Shown here: positions 46,941 to 55,581 of the stretch, one piece after another
How the letters are laid out: each line of letters begins with the position of its first letter
How positions within the stretch are numbered: the first letter of the stretch is position 1
Source of the DNA: Pseudomonas sp. AL03
GTDB lineage: Bacteria; Pseudomonadota; Gammaproteobacteria; Pseudomonadales; Pseudomonadaceae
Assembly: GCF_029960815.1 (NCBI RefSeq)
Contig: NZ_JASBRE010000007.1
Coordinates: 1 to 64,000 of the forward strand
Direction: 5' to 3'
DNA length: 64,000 bases
Notes under the pieces: generated by a model
Told to the model about the DNA's origin: nothing
What the model saw: only the letters and a program-made list of their open reading frames with translations
Database searches by the model: none
Translations under genes and position numbers: made by a program

Positions 46941-47708
46941 TTATTTCAGCCCCATCCCTGCCTTTAGAATGTTAACCGCCACACCACACTCTCTCGGGCC
47001 ACCAAGACGGATCGCATCAGCAAGCGCAAGATAATGATAAAGGGTTCTGTCCTTCTTCACCGCTTCCGGCACGGTCTTGTAGAGCGGCACTATCGCCTGA
47101 CCACGCTCAGTTCCGAGTGCATCAGGCCAAACCGGAATCAACCCGCCAGCGCTCTTGATGCTTTTGGACAGGGCTGGCGCTGCGAAGCCTGTTGGAATAC
47201 CGCGAACCATCGCGCCCAGCTTCACGGGAAAAAAGTATTTCAGAGCGTGCTCGGTGATTTTCAGCAGCTCTCGCCGATTAACTTTCGGAAGCCCGGTGTC
47301 GTAGTCATTGGCGAGCATTCCGGACTCACGACACCTAGCTATAGAGTTTGAAACCTCGCTTTTGCTTAGCCCAAGAGACGCAGATAACGCACGCAACGAG
47401 TAACCTTCACTCCAGCTCGCCAGCGGTGGAGAAGGTACAGGCTCCGACCACCCTTCCCACCCATCCTCATCGCCCAAGGATGAGTCGAACTCCTGGCGGT
47501 GGAATACAGCTTCTTCACCATCAGCGGGATAGGTGACTAGCGGCTGCCCCACTCGCCCCCCTGCCGTCATTCGATTTATCTGCTGGGGCTTCAACAATTC
47601 CTCAACCATGTTCGAATTAGACTCAGATTCCATCTTCCCAAAGAGATTTTCTTCCTGGGCGTGCAGGCTGGCCATCTTGAACAAAAGCAAAATGTCTTGA
47701 CTCTTCAT
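46941..47708 (-). CDS. Winged-helix (MarR-like) protein with a central insertion
   Basis: 255 residues from the ATG at 47708. An N-terminal helix (MKSQDILLLFKMASL) is separated by about 80 acidic, low-complexity residues from the recognition part YSLRALSASLGLSKSEVSNSIARCRESGML, then a conserved C-terminal domain (VNRRELLKITEHALKYFFPVKLGAMVRGIPTG). The same architecture without the insertion forms a known two-gene pair with a nucleotidyltransferase, as I recall. It is likely the autoregulator/antitoxin of the operon. A perfect inverted repeat overlaps its start region. Confidence 0.72.
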   Translation of the reverse strand: MKSQDILLLFKMASLHAQEENLFGKMESESNSNMVEELLKPQQINRMTAGGRVGQPLVTYPADGEEAVFHRQEFDSSLGDEDGWEGWSEPVPSPPLASWSEGYSLRALSASLGLSKSEVSNSIARCRESGMLANDYDTGLPKVNRRELLKITEHALKYFFPVKLGAMVRGIPTGFAAPALSKSIKSAGGLIPVWPDALGTERGQAIVPLYKTVPEAVKKDRTLYHYLALADAIRLGGPRECGVAVNILKAGMGLK

Positions 47709-47722
47709 GAAGCTAAAAACTC

Positions 47723-47756
47723 CAAGTGTCCATACTCCATAAAACGTGGACACTTG
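47723..47756 (-). promoter_or_regulatory. Putative operator of the winged-helix operon
   Basis: Perfect 10-bp inverted repeat CAAGTGTCCA / TGGACACTTG (47723-47732 and 47747-47756) with a 14-base spacer, 15 bases upstream of the ATG and including the GGAG ribosome-binding site. It suits autorepression by the winged-helix product. Confidence 0.65.
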
Positions 47757-48149
47757 TCTCATTGGAAATATCGAGCCGTCAAGTCATTTCGATATTTATC
47801 AGATCTCACTGGGAAACCTGTCGATGTCCGCCAATTCGCCAACAGGCGGGATAGTGACAACACCGGTTTCATTCGTCTGCTGCAACAACGCAAAAATCCA
47901 GCGAGTTGTAAAATCGCTCGCCGCGTTTAGTTATGTTTACTTAAGGTGTCGAAATATCGGATGACGCCCGCAGACCTTGTAGGCAAACTCCGAATCTCGC
48001 GTTTGGGCACTTTGATGCCTTGTTGCGCTTTTCTTCGACGGGATACTCTCCGGACGTCGCTGACCATTCAGCGATCGGGTGTGGTAACCCGGTTAGGCAA
48101 AGTGCAACACCGCTCCCATCACGGTTCGTGCGTTTTTACGTCTGTAATC
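47757..48149. other. Gene-free leader region of the accessory island
   Basis: About 390 bases with no credible gene. It holds three occurrences of AAATATCG or its complement (47766-47774, 47789-47797 and 47950-47959); the first two form a 9-bp inverted repeat. The rest, up to the structured RNA at 48150, is unassigned and probably contains the promoter of the RNA/DUF3077 unit. Confidence 0.45.
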
Positions 48150-48243
48150 CCGTGTTATGGCGGCTGTGCGTGGGAGACCTTCGGGTCTGCCGGTTCCTTT
48201 GCTCCTCCGGTTTACCACCCTGCGTACAGCTGCCACCCATTCG
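48150..48243 (+). ncRNA. C4-antisense-like structured leader RNA
   Basis: A closing stem GGCGGCTGT/ACAGCTGCC (48159-48167 and 48226-48234, one G:U pair) surrounds a UUCG-capped hairpin AGACC-TTCG-GGTCT (48175-48188) and a CCGG-bounded loop rich in CTCCT. Its 3' end AGCTGCCACCCATTCG is complementary to CGAATGCGGCAGCT (48252-48265) just before the DUF3077 ribosome-binding site. This layout is that of C4 antisense RNAs of phage P1-type immunity. Identity is inferred from memory of the motif. Confidence 0.58.
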
Positions 48244-48287
48244 TGTGGTAACGAATGCGGCAGCTCCTCGTTTTAAGGAGCGAAACA

Positions 48288-48596
48288 ATGAGCAAAACAA
48301 ATCCGTCTACACCCTCAGAACTGAAAGCCATCGGCCTCACCCCCTTCATCTACTGCTCAAATCAGGCGCTGTTCCGTGTCAGTCGAGACGTTCCCCTCGG
48401 TGATGCGCTAGCCATGGCCTCTGATTTTCTGTTCCTTGCCAAGGAGCTGACTAAAGATACTGCCTACGCCCGAGACACCGACCGACACGCCTGGGCCGCG
48501 CATTATCTGACGGCAATGAGTAAGGCTGTGATTGATGATGTGGAGAAGGTGCTGACGCCGCCACCTGCTCGCACAAAGGCCGAATCTAAAAAATAG
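48288..48596 (+). CDS. DUF3077 domain protein
   Basis: 102 residues from the ATG at 48288 with an AAGGAG site. A small alpha/beta protein common in Pseudomonas accessory regions, with the family core LFRVSRDVPLGDALAMASDFLFLAKELT and AWAAHYLTAMSKAVIDDV. Function is unknown. Translation is probably controlled by the C4-like RNA upstream, because the ribosome-binding site can pair with CTCC at 48264-48267. Confidence 0.85.
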   Translation: MSKTNPSTPSELKAIGLTPFIYCSNQALFRVSRDVPLGDALAMASDFLFLAKELTKDTAYARDTDRHAWAAHYLTAMSKAVIDDVEKVLTPPPARTKAESKK

Positions 48597-48635
48597 CTGC
48601 CTGAGCGCAATTAAAGGCACCGAGACACAAGACAT

Positions 48636-48675
48636 AAAAAAGCCCCCGCTACCACAAGGCAACGGGGGCTTTTTG
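48636..48675. terminator. Bidirectional terminator between DUF3077 and kup
   Basis: AGCCCCCG(CT)...ACGGGGGCT stem with A-run on the left and T-run on the right. It serves kup (minus) and the DUF3077 gene (plus). It shares AAAAGCCCCCGCTACC with the terminator at 45471. Confidence 0.9.
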
Positions 48676-48682
48676 ATCCGGC

Positions 48683-50584
48683 TTACATCTCTACCTGAGT
48701 ACCCAACTCAATCACCCGGTTCAGCGGCAGGTTGAAGAAGCGCAGGTTGCCGTTGGCGTTCTGCAACATGAAGGCGAACAGCGTCTCACGCCAGCGCGCC
48801 ATGCCTTCGAGCTTGGAGGCGATGACCGTCTCGCGGCTGAGGAAGTAGGTGGTGCGCATCGGGCTGAAGTCCAGGTCATCGAGATGACACAGCTTCAGCG
48901 CTTGCGGCACGTCCGGCTCGTCGACGAAGCCAAAGTGCAGGATCACCCGGAAGAACCCTTCGCCGTGAGATTCAACCTCGAAACGCCGTTGCGCCGGCAC
49001 CCGCGGGATGTCTTCGTACACCACTGTCAGCAACACCACTTGCTCGTGCAGCACCTGGTTATGCAGCAGGTTGTGCAACAGCGCATGAGGCACGGCATCC
49101 GGTCGCGCGGTCAGGAAAACGGCAGTGCCCTGGACGCGATGCGGCGGTTGCACGCGAATACTGCCGATGAAGATCGGCAGCGGCAATCCACCTTCGTCCA
49201 GACGGTCGACCAGCAGTTGCTTGCCGCGTTTCCAGGTGGTCATCAGCACAAACAACACGATACCGGCGATCACCGGGAACGCCCCGCCCTGAATGATTTT
49301 CGGCACGTTGGCAGCGAAGTACAGACCGTCCACCAACAGGAACCCGAGCAATAGCGGAACCGCGAGGACCGGAGGCCATTTCCACAGCAGCAATATCACC
49401 GCCGACACCAGAATGGTGGTCATCAGCATCGTGCCCGTCACGGCCACGCCGTAAGCCGCAGCCAGCGCGCCGGAGGACTCGAAGCCCAGCACCAACAGGA
49501 TGACGCCGACCATCAGCGCCCAGTTCACCGCGCCGATGTAGATCTGGCCTTGTTCGGCACTGGAGGTGTGCTGAATGTGCATGCGCGGTATGTAACCGAG
49601 CTGAATCGCCTGACGAGTCAGGGAGAACGCACCGGAAATCACTGCCTGGGAGGCAATGACCGTGGCCAGGGTCGACAACCCCACCAACGGAATCAGCGCC
49701 CAGCTCGGAGCCAATAAGTAGAACGGGTTACGCGCCGCTTCCGGGTCACCGAGCAGCAACGCGCCCTGACCGAAGTAGTTCAGCACCAGCGCCGGCAGCA
49801 CGAGGATGAACCACGCACGGGCAATCGGCTTGCGACCGAAGTGCCCCATGTCGGCGTACAGCGCTTCGGCACCGGTCAGTGCCAGCACCACCGCGCCGAG
49901 GATCGCCACCCCCATGCCCGGGTGCACGATGAAGAAGCGCACGCCCCAGACCGGGTTCATCGCTTGCAACACTTCCGGGTGCTGCAGGATGCCGTAGACA
50001 CCCAGCGCCCCCAGCACGACAAACCAGGTCACCATGATCGGCCCGAACAGAATGCCGATCCGCGCGGTGCCGTGACGTTGTATCAGAAACAGCGCCACCA
50101 GCACGACCAACGACAGCGGTACCACCCAATGGTCGATACCCTCGAATGCCAGCCCCAGGCCTTCAATCGCCGAGAGCACTGAGATCGCCGGAGTGATCAT
50201 GCTGTCGCCATAGAACAGCGCCGCGCCGATCAGCCCGCAGACCACCAGCAACGTGCGTAACTTCGGATGCCCGGCCGCAGCCCGCCGAGCGAGGGCGGTC
50301 AAGGCCATGATCCCGCCTTCGCCCTGGTTGTCGGCACGCAGCACGAACAGCACATATTTGATTGAGACAACCCATATCAGCGACCAGAAAATCAGCGACA
50401 GAATCCCGAACACGCCGTCATGGTCGACCGGTACACCATAATGACCGGAAAACACTTCTTTGAGGGTGTACAGCGGGCTTGTGCCAATATCGCCATAAAC
50501 CACCCCGACCGCCGCGACCAGCATGCCGATCGGCTTCGCGGCCGAATGCTCGGTGCCCGCCGCCTGACTACTTGCCTGACCCAT
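48683..50584 (-). CDS. kup: Low-affinity potassium transporter Kup
   Basis: A 633-residue KUP/HAK/KT K+:H+ symporter. The N-terminal signature [21 protein letters not shown] and the later [15 protein letters not shown] and [16 protein letters not shown] are diagnostic. About 12 helices are followed by a cytosolic C-terminal domain of about 180 residues (from [12 protein letters not shown]). It is monocistronic. Confidence 0.96.
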   Translation of the reverse strand: MGQASSQAAGTEHSAAKPIGMLVAAVGVVYGDIGTSPLYTLKEVFSGHYGVPVDHDGVFGILSLIFWSLIWVVSIKYVLFVLRADNQGEGGIMALTALARRAAAGHPKLRTLLVVCGLIGAALFYGDSMITPAISVLSAIEGLGLAFEGIDHWVVPLSLVVLVALFLIQRHGTARIGILFGPIMVTWFVVLGALGVYGILQHPEVLQAMNPVWGVRFFIVHPGMGVAILGAVVLALTGAEALYADMGHFGRKPIARAWFILVLPALVLNYFGQGALLLGDPEAARNPFYLLAPSWALIPLVGLSTLATVIASQAVISGAFSLTRQAIQLGYIPRMHIQHTSSAEQGQIYIGAVNWALMVGVILLVLGFESSGALAAAYGVAVTGTMLMTTILVSAVILLLWKWPPVLAVPLLLGFLLVDGLYFAANVPKIIQGGAFPVIAGIVLFVLMTTWKRGKQLLVDRLDEGGLPLPIFIGSIRVQPPHRVQGTAVFLTARPDAVPHALLHNLLHNQVLHEQVVLLTVVYEDIPRVPAQRRFEVESHGEGFFRVILHFGFVDEPDVPQALKLCHLDDLDFSPMRTTYFLSRETVIASKLEGMARWRETLFAFMLQNANGNLRFFNLPLNRVIELGTQVEM

Positions 50585-50873
50585 CCACTACTCCTACTAC
50601 TCAGACCGGACTGCTTTGGAAGAAGCACTATGCTTTGCCGTGCAGCATGCGCTGTTTTACTTCACGTTGAAGACGTTTTGTTGACTGTAAAAAATCGGTA
50701 AAGCGTAACGGCTCGAAGCATAGCGCAGCACTCGTCGTATTTCCCTGCATAAAGCTGGTCAAGTGAGCTCCCCATCGCTAGAATTGCGCACTTTTTGATC
50801 AGAGGCACACCGAGTGCCCGTCTGTCGCCTTGCCGTTCATGGCTGGAGGCGTCACAAAACACCGAGGTTAGAC

Positions 50874-52211
50874 ATGTCCACCACTCCTGCGCCGGCCAAT
50901 CCAAAGGTTGGCTTCGTATCCCTGGGTTGCCCCAAAGCACTGGTCGACTCCGAGCGCATCCTTACCCAGCTGCGTATGGAAGGCTATGACGTTGTGTCCA
51001 CTTATCAGGACGCTGACGTCGTGGTGGTCAACACCTGCGGTTTCATTGACTCAGCCAAGGCTGAATCCCTGGAAGTGATCGGCGAAGCCATCAAGGAAAA
51101 CGGCAAGGTCATCGTGACCGGCTGCATGGGCGTTGAAGAAGGCAACATTCGCAAGATTCACCCAAGCGTGCTGGCCGTGACCGGTCCGCAGCAATACGAG
51201 CAAGTGGTCAACGCCGTGCACGACGCCGTGCCGCCGCGTCAGGATCACAACCCGCTGATCGACCTGGTGCCGCCACAAGGGATCAAACTGACCCCGCGCC
51301 ACTACGCCTACCTGAAGATTTCCGAAGGCTGCAACCACAGCTGCAGCTTCTGCATCATCCCGTCGATGCGCGGCAAACTGGTCAGCCGCCCGGTCGGTGA
51401 CGTGCTCGACGAAGCTCAGCGCCTGGTCAAGGCCGGCGTCAAAGAGCTGTTGGTGATCTCCCAGGACACCAGCGCCTACGGCGTCGACGTGAAATACCGC
51501 ACCGGCTTTTGGAACGGCGCGCCGGTGAAAACCCGCATGACCGAACTCTGCGAAGCCCTGAGCACCCTCGGCGTCTGGGTTCGTCTGCACTATGTTTACC
51601 CGTACCCCCACGTCGACGAGCTGATTCCGCTGATGGCCGCCGGGAAAATCCTGCCGTATCTGGACATCCCGTTCCAGCACGCCAGCCCGAAAGTCCTGAA
51701 AGCCATGAAACGCCCAGCCTTCGAAGACAAGACCCTGGCGCGGATCAAGAACTGGCGCGAAATCTGCCCGGACCTGATCATCCGTTCGACCTTCATCGTC
51801 GGCTTCCCCGGCGAAACCGAAGAAGACTTCCAGTACCTGCTGAACTGGCTGACCGAAGCCCAACTCGACCGCGTCGGCTGTTTCCAGTACTCGCCGGTCG
51901 AAGGCGCCCCGGCCAACGATCTGGACCTGGAGATCGTCCCGGATGACGTCAAGCAAGACCGCTGGGACCGCTTCATGGCGCATCAACAAGCTATCAGCTC
52001 GGCGCGCCTGCAAATGCGCGTCGGCCGTGAAATCGAAGTGCTGGTGGACGAAGTCGACGAACAAGGCGCCGTCGGCCGCTGCTTCTTCGATGCCCCGGAA
52101 ATCGACGGCAACGTGTTCATCGACAACGGCAGCAACCTGAAACCAGGCGATAAAGTCTGGTGCAAAGTGACCGACGCCGACGAATACGACCTGTGGGCTG
52201 AACAGATCTAA
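50874..52211 (+). CDS. rimO: Ribosomal protein S12 methylthiotransferase RimO
   Basis: 445 residues from the ATG at 50874 (CGAGG upstream; an earlier in-frame start lacks a site). It is a radical-SAM enzyme that adds a methylthio group to Asp88 of ribosomal protein S12. N-terminal cysteines in [18 protein letters not shown] and TGCMGVEEG bind the auxiliary cluster, CNHSCSFC the SAM cluster, and a TRAM domain closes the protein (from [14 protein letters not shown]). Length agrees with E. coli RimO (441). Confidence 0.96.
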   Translation: MSTTPAPANPKVGFVSLGCPKALVDSERILTQLRMEGYDVVSTYQDADVVVVNTCGFIDSAKAESLEVIGEAIKENGKVIVTGCMGVEEGNIRKIHPSVLAVTGPQQYEQVVNAVHDAVPPRQDHNPLIDLVPPQGIKLTPRHYAYLKISEGCNHSCSFCIIPSMRGKLVSRPVGDVLDEAQRLVKAGVKELLVISQDTSAYGVDVKYRTGFWNGAPVKTRMTELCEALSTLGVWVRLHYVYPYPHVDELIPLMAAGKILPYLDIPFQHASPKVLKAMKRPAFEDKTLARIKNWREICPDLIIRSTFIVGFPGETEEDFQYLLNWLTEAQLDRVGCFQYSPVEGAPANDLDLEIVPDDVKQDRWDRFMAHQQAISSARLQMRVGREIEVLVDEVDEQGAVGRCFFDAPEIDGNVFIDNGSNLKPGDKVWCKVTDADEYDLWAEQI

Positions 52212-52225
52212 ACGCAAAAAATACG

Positions 52226-52263
52226 AAAAGCCCCGCTCTCTTGACGAGATGCGGGGCTTTTTT
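52226..52263 (+). terminator. rimO terminator
   Basis: AAAAGCCCCGC and GCGGGGCTTTTTT hairpin just after the stop. Confidence 0.92.
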
Positions 52264-52337
52264 ACGGCTATCGTTTTGTGAGGAAAGGATTCTCAACATT
52301 CACAGAAGCAGCGAGTAAAAAGAAGGAGCCGCCGGCC

Positions 52338-52811
52338 ATGCGCCAACATTCGGTCATCCACACGCCGAAACACAGCGACTACGAAGAACTCACGCAAGTC
52401 TGGGAAGCGTCGGTGCGCGCCACCCATGACTTTCTGCCGGACAGTTATATCGAACTGCTGAAGAACCTGGTGCTGACCCGCTACCTCGATGCGGTGATGC
52501 TGATCTGTACCAAAGACCCGCGCCAGCGCATCACCGGGTTCGCCGGGGTGGCGGCGGGCAAGATCGAAATGCTCTTCATCGACCCGGCTCACCGTGGCCA
52601 GGGCCTGGGCAAGCAGTTGCTGCGCTATGCCATGGAACACCTGAATGCCGATGAACTGGACGTCAACGAACAGAACCCGCAAGCCTTGGGTTTCTACTTC
52701 AAACAGGGCTTCGAAGTGATCGGTCGCTCCGAGCATGACGGCATGGGCCAGCCTTATCCGCTGCTGCACATGCGCATGAAACAGGCGAATCAGCGCGCTC
52801 AACCAGGCTAA
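52338..52811 (+). CDS. GNAT acetyltransferase, YjaB-like
   Basis: 157 residues from the ATG at 52338 (AAGGAG 9 bases upstream). The GNAT motif A reads MLFIDPAHRGQGLGKQLL, and the C-terminal VNEQNPQALGFYFKQGFEVIGRSEHDGMGQPYPLLHM matches E. coli YjaB closely, as does WEASVRATHDFL near the start. It transfers an acetyl group from acetyl-CoA to an unknown amine substrate. Confidence 0.88.
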   Translation: MRQHSVIHTPKHSDYEELTQVWEASVRATHDFLPDSYIELLKNLVLTRYLDAVMLICTKDPRQRITGFAGVAAGKIEMLFIDPAHRGQGLGKQLLRYAMEHLNADELDVNEQNPQALGFYFKQGFEVIGRSEHDGMGQPYPLLHMRMKQANQRAQPG

Positions 52812-52893
52812 AAGCTTTACTGCGCAAATGGACCCGCGATTAACCGGCGCCCAGCAGGTACAATGCCCACCCCTTTTTTGTTACGGCCCTGTC

Positions 52894-53604
52894 ATGACTG
52901 ACCCGATTCGTCTCTCCAAACGCCTCATCGAACTCGTCGGCTGTTCCCGTCGGGAGGCTGAGCTGTTCATCGAGGGCGGCTGGGTCACCGTGGACGGCGA
53001 AGTCATCGACGAGCCGCAGTTCAAGGTCGACACGCAAAAAGTCGAGCTTGATCCAGAAGCCAAGGCCACTGCGCCGGAGCCGGTGACCATCCTGCTGAAC
53101 GTGCCCGTGGGCATGGATGCGGAAACGGCCATGGCGACGATCAGCGCCGAGACCTTGAGCGAAGAACATCGCTTCAGCAAACGTCCGCTCAAGGGCCACT
53201 TCCTGCGCCTGACCGCCAGCACCGACTTGCAGGCCAATGCCAGCGGTCTGCTGGTGTTCACCCAGGACTGGAAGATCCTGCGCAAACTCACCGCCGATTC
53301 CGCCAAAATTGAGCAAGAGTACGTGGTCGAGGTTGAAGGCGACATGGTGGCTCACGGCCTCAACCGCCTGAACCACGGCCTGACTTACAAGGGCAAGGAA
53401 CTGCCGCCGGTCAAGGCCAGCTGGCAGAACGAAAACCGTCTGCGCTTTGCGATGAAGAACCCGCAACCGGGCGTGATCGCCCTGTTCTGCCAGGCCGTAG
53501 GCCTGAAGGTCGTCGCCATCCGCCGCATCCGCATTGGCGGCGTATCCATCGGCAAAGTGCCGCTGGGGCAATGGCGCTACCTGTCCGGCAAAGAGAAGTT
53601 CTAA
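52894..53604 (+). CDS. rRNA pseudouridine synthase (RsuA/RluF family), atypical active site
   Basis: 236 residues from the ATG at 52894. An N-terminal S4 RNA-binding domain (IRLSKRLIELVGCSRREAELFIEGGWVTVDGEVI) precedes the synthase domain, ending VGLKVVAIRRIRIGGVSIGKVPLGQWRYLSG. The usual GRLDxxTxGLL motif is replaced by TASTDLQANASGLL, with two extra residues between the aspartate and GLL. It may therefore be weakly active or differently specific. The target rRNA position is unknown. Confidence 0.85.
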   Translation: MTDPIRLSKRLIELVGCSRREAELFIEGGWVTVDGEVIDEPQFKVDTQKVELDPEAKATAPEPVTILLNVPVGMDAETAMATISAETLSEEHRFSKRPLKGHFLRLTASTDLQANASGLLVFTQDWKILRKLTADSAKIEQEYVVEVEGDMVAHGLNRLNHGLTYKGKELPPVKASWQNENRLRFAMKNPQPGVIALFCQAVGLKVVAIRRIRIGGVSIGKVPLGQWRYLSGKEKF

Positions 53605-53679
53605 TTCTTTTCACGCCGCCACACTTTTCGGCGCCGCTGTGTATGCGGCGCCCACTGCTGAATATCAGGATTGCACACC

Positions 53680-54150
53680 ATGATTCATAACGACGTACTG
53701 CGCAGCGTGCGCTACATGCTCGACATCAGCGACAAGAAAGTCATCGAGATCATCAAGCTCGGCGGCATGGACGTGACCCTGGAAGACCTGGTGACGTACC
53801 TCGATAAGAAAGAGGAAGACGAGGAAGGCTTCGTGCGCTGCCCGGACGAAGTCATGGCGCATTTCCTCGACGGCCTGGTGACCTTCAAACGCGGCAAGGA
53901 CGAAAGCCGTTCGCCGCAACCGATCGAAGTGCCGGTGACCAACAACATCATCCTGAAAAAGCTGCGTGTGGCCTTCGAACTGAAAGAAGACGACATGCAC
54001 GCGATTCTCAAGGCGTCCGAGTTCCCGGTGTCCAAGCCTGAACTGAGCGCGCTGTTCCGCAAGTTCGGCCACACCAACTACCGTCCGTGCGGCGACCAGT
54101 TGCTGCGCAACTTCCTCAAGGGCCTGACCCTGCGCGTGCGCCCGCAGTAA
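53680..54150 (+). CDS. DUF1456 (YehS-like) family protein
   Basis: 156 residues from the ATG at 53680. Two tandem copies of a small helical repeat: VLRSVRYMLDISDKKVIEIIKLGG and ILKKLRVAFELKEDDMHAILKASE, each ending in a conserved acidic/hydrophobic helix, as in E. coli YehS. Function is unknown. No membrane segment. Confidence 0.9.
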   Translation: MIHNDVLRSVRYMLDISDKKVIEIIKLGGMDVTLEDLVTYLDKKEEDEEGFVRCPDEVMAHFLDGLVTFKRGKDESRSPQPIEVPVTNNIILKKLRVAFELKEDDMHAILKASEFPVSKPELSALFRKFGHTNYRPCGDQLLRNFLKGLTLRVRPQ

Positions 54151-54195
54151 GCGTCCGCCAGCCTTGAGCTGCAAACCTGTAGCTCAAGGCCAGGC

Positions 54196-54270
54196 TGTAT
54201 AGACCCTCATTCCTCGCAAAAATAGTGGCTCCGCTTCTGGCGGCTGACGACTAGGGTGTATTGACCCTCA
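54196..54270. repeat. Imperfect 14-bp direct repeat
   Basis: TGTATAGACCCTCA (54196-54209) and TGTATTGACCCTCA (54257-54270) differ at one base, 61 bases apart, just upstream of the rhlG remnant. They could be regulator half-sites of the former gene or a trace of the duplication/deletion. Confidence 0.5.
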
Positions 54271-54286
54271 GCTCTCAGGATTCGCC

Positions 54287-54711
54287 ATGCACCCGTACTT
54301 TCCCCTGCAAGGCCGCACCGCTCTGGTGACCGGCGGCACCCGTGGTATCGGCAAAATGATCGCCAAGGCTTATGTCGAGGCTGGCGCCACCGTGTACGTC
54401 TGCGCCCGGGATGCTGGAGCCTGTCAGCACCGAGTAAAGCGGCCCTGCATCAACTGCCTCGGATTCTCGCGCGGGAGCTGGTGAGCCAGCACATCAACGT
54501 CAACGTCATCGCCCCGGGGCGTTTTCCGAGCAAGATGACTCAGCACATCGGCAATGATGAACAGGCGCTGGCTGAGGATACGGCGCTAATTCCAATGAAG
54601 CGCTGGGGCCGGGAGGAAGAGATGGCGGCGCAGGGGATCAGTTTGGCGAGTACGGCTGGGGCGTACATGACCGGGAATATTATTCCTTTGGATGGTGGTT
54701 TCAGTCTCTAG
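54287..54711 (+). pseudogene. rhlG: rhlG-like short-chain dehydrogenase, deleted
   Basis: The first 45 codons (MHPYFPLQGRTALVTGGTRGIGKMIAKA... to CARDAGAC) match the cofactor-binding N-terminus of RhlG-type reductases. After about 54420 the frame shifts, and the C-terminal part resumes as SKAALHQLPRILARELVSQHINVNVIAPGRFPSK to the end LDGGFSL. Roughly 100 residues are missing, including the catalytic Ser and Tyr of the YxxxK motif. An internal deletion made the remaining two parts out of frame, so no active enzyme is expected. Confidence 0.88.
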
Positions 54712-54789
54712 ATCGGCGGTGCGGCCATCACCAGACTTGAGGCCCGTCGGGTTATCATGCCCACCCTAACCCCGCTTCGACCCCAAACC

Positions 54790-55491
54790 ATGACCTACAG
54801 CGTTTCCCCCATCGGCTTCGTGCGCTCCTGCTTCAAGGAGAAGTTCGCCATCCCGCGCCAGCCGCAACTGGCCCCGGCCGCTCGTGGCGTGCTGGAACTG
54901 GTGGCGCCGTTCGATCAGGGTGACGCAGTGCAAGGTCTGGAGCAGGTCAGCCATGTCTGGCTGCTGTTCCTGTTTCACCAAGCCCTGGAAGAAAAGCCAC
55001 GACTGAAAGTGCGCCCTCCTCGCCTCGGCGGTAACAAATCCATGGGTGTGTTCGCCACCCGCGCGACGCATCGACCCAATGGCATCGGCCAGTCAGTGGT
55101 CAAACTGGACAAGGTTGAAGCCAATCGGCTGTGGATATCCGGTATCGACCTGCTGGACGGCACGCCGATTCTCGACATCAAACCCTACGTGCCTTACGCC
55201 GACATCATTGATACGGCCTCCAACAGCATCGCCAGCGCAGCGCCGCAGCTGATTCCCGTGCAGTGGGCAGATTCAGCGCTGCAACAGGCTCACGGCCATG
55301 CTCAGCGCCTTGAAGAACCGCTGGTGGCGTTGATCGAGCAATGCCTGGCACAAGATCCACGTCCGGCGTACCAGATTCCCACCCCTGAACGGGAATACGG
55401 CGCACAGTTCTGGGATCTGGATGTGCGTTGGCACTACCCCGAGGCGGGTGTGATCCGCGTCCTTGAAGTCATTCCCGCTTCCAACCTGTAG
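54790..55491 (+). CDS. trmO: tRNA t6A37 N6-methyltransferase TrmO
   Basis: 233 residues from the ATG at 54790. The beta-barrel TrmO fold shows as SPIGFVRSCFKEKFAIPRQPQLAPAA, with VWLLFLFHQ and GVFATRATHRPNGIGQSVVKL and later GTPILDIKPYVPYAD. It uses SAM to methylate N6 of t6A in tRNA-Thr. It has no radical-SAM or SET-type features. A bidirectional terminator follows. Confidence 0.95.
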   Translation: MTYSVSPIGFVRSCFKEKFAIPRQPQLAPAARGVLELVAPFDQGDAVQGLEQVSHVWLLFLFHQALEEKPRLKVRPPRLGGNKSMGVFATRATHRPNGIGQSVVKLDKVEANRLWISGIDLLDGTPILDIKPYVPYADIIDTASNSIASAAPQLIPVQWADSALQQAHGHAQRLEEPLVALIEQCLAQDPRPAYQIPTPEREYGAQFWDLDVRWHYPEAGVIRVLEVIPASNL

Positions 55492-55526
55492 CTGCCGCAG
55501 GCTCCTACAGAGATTGTATCCGGCAT

Positions 55527-55565
55527 AAAAAACCCCCATTGCCTGCTAAGGCAATGGGGGTTTTT
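55527..55565. terminator. Bidirectional terminator between trmO and fpr
   Basis: AAAAAACCCCCATTGCC-TGCTAA-GGCAATGGGGGTTTTT forms a perfect stem; A- and T-runs serve both strands. Confidence 0.94.
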
Positions 55566-55581
55566 GAGTGATACGGTTTGC

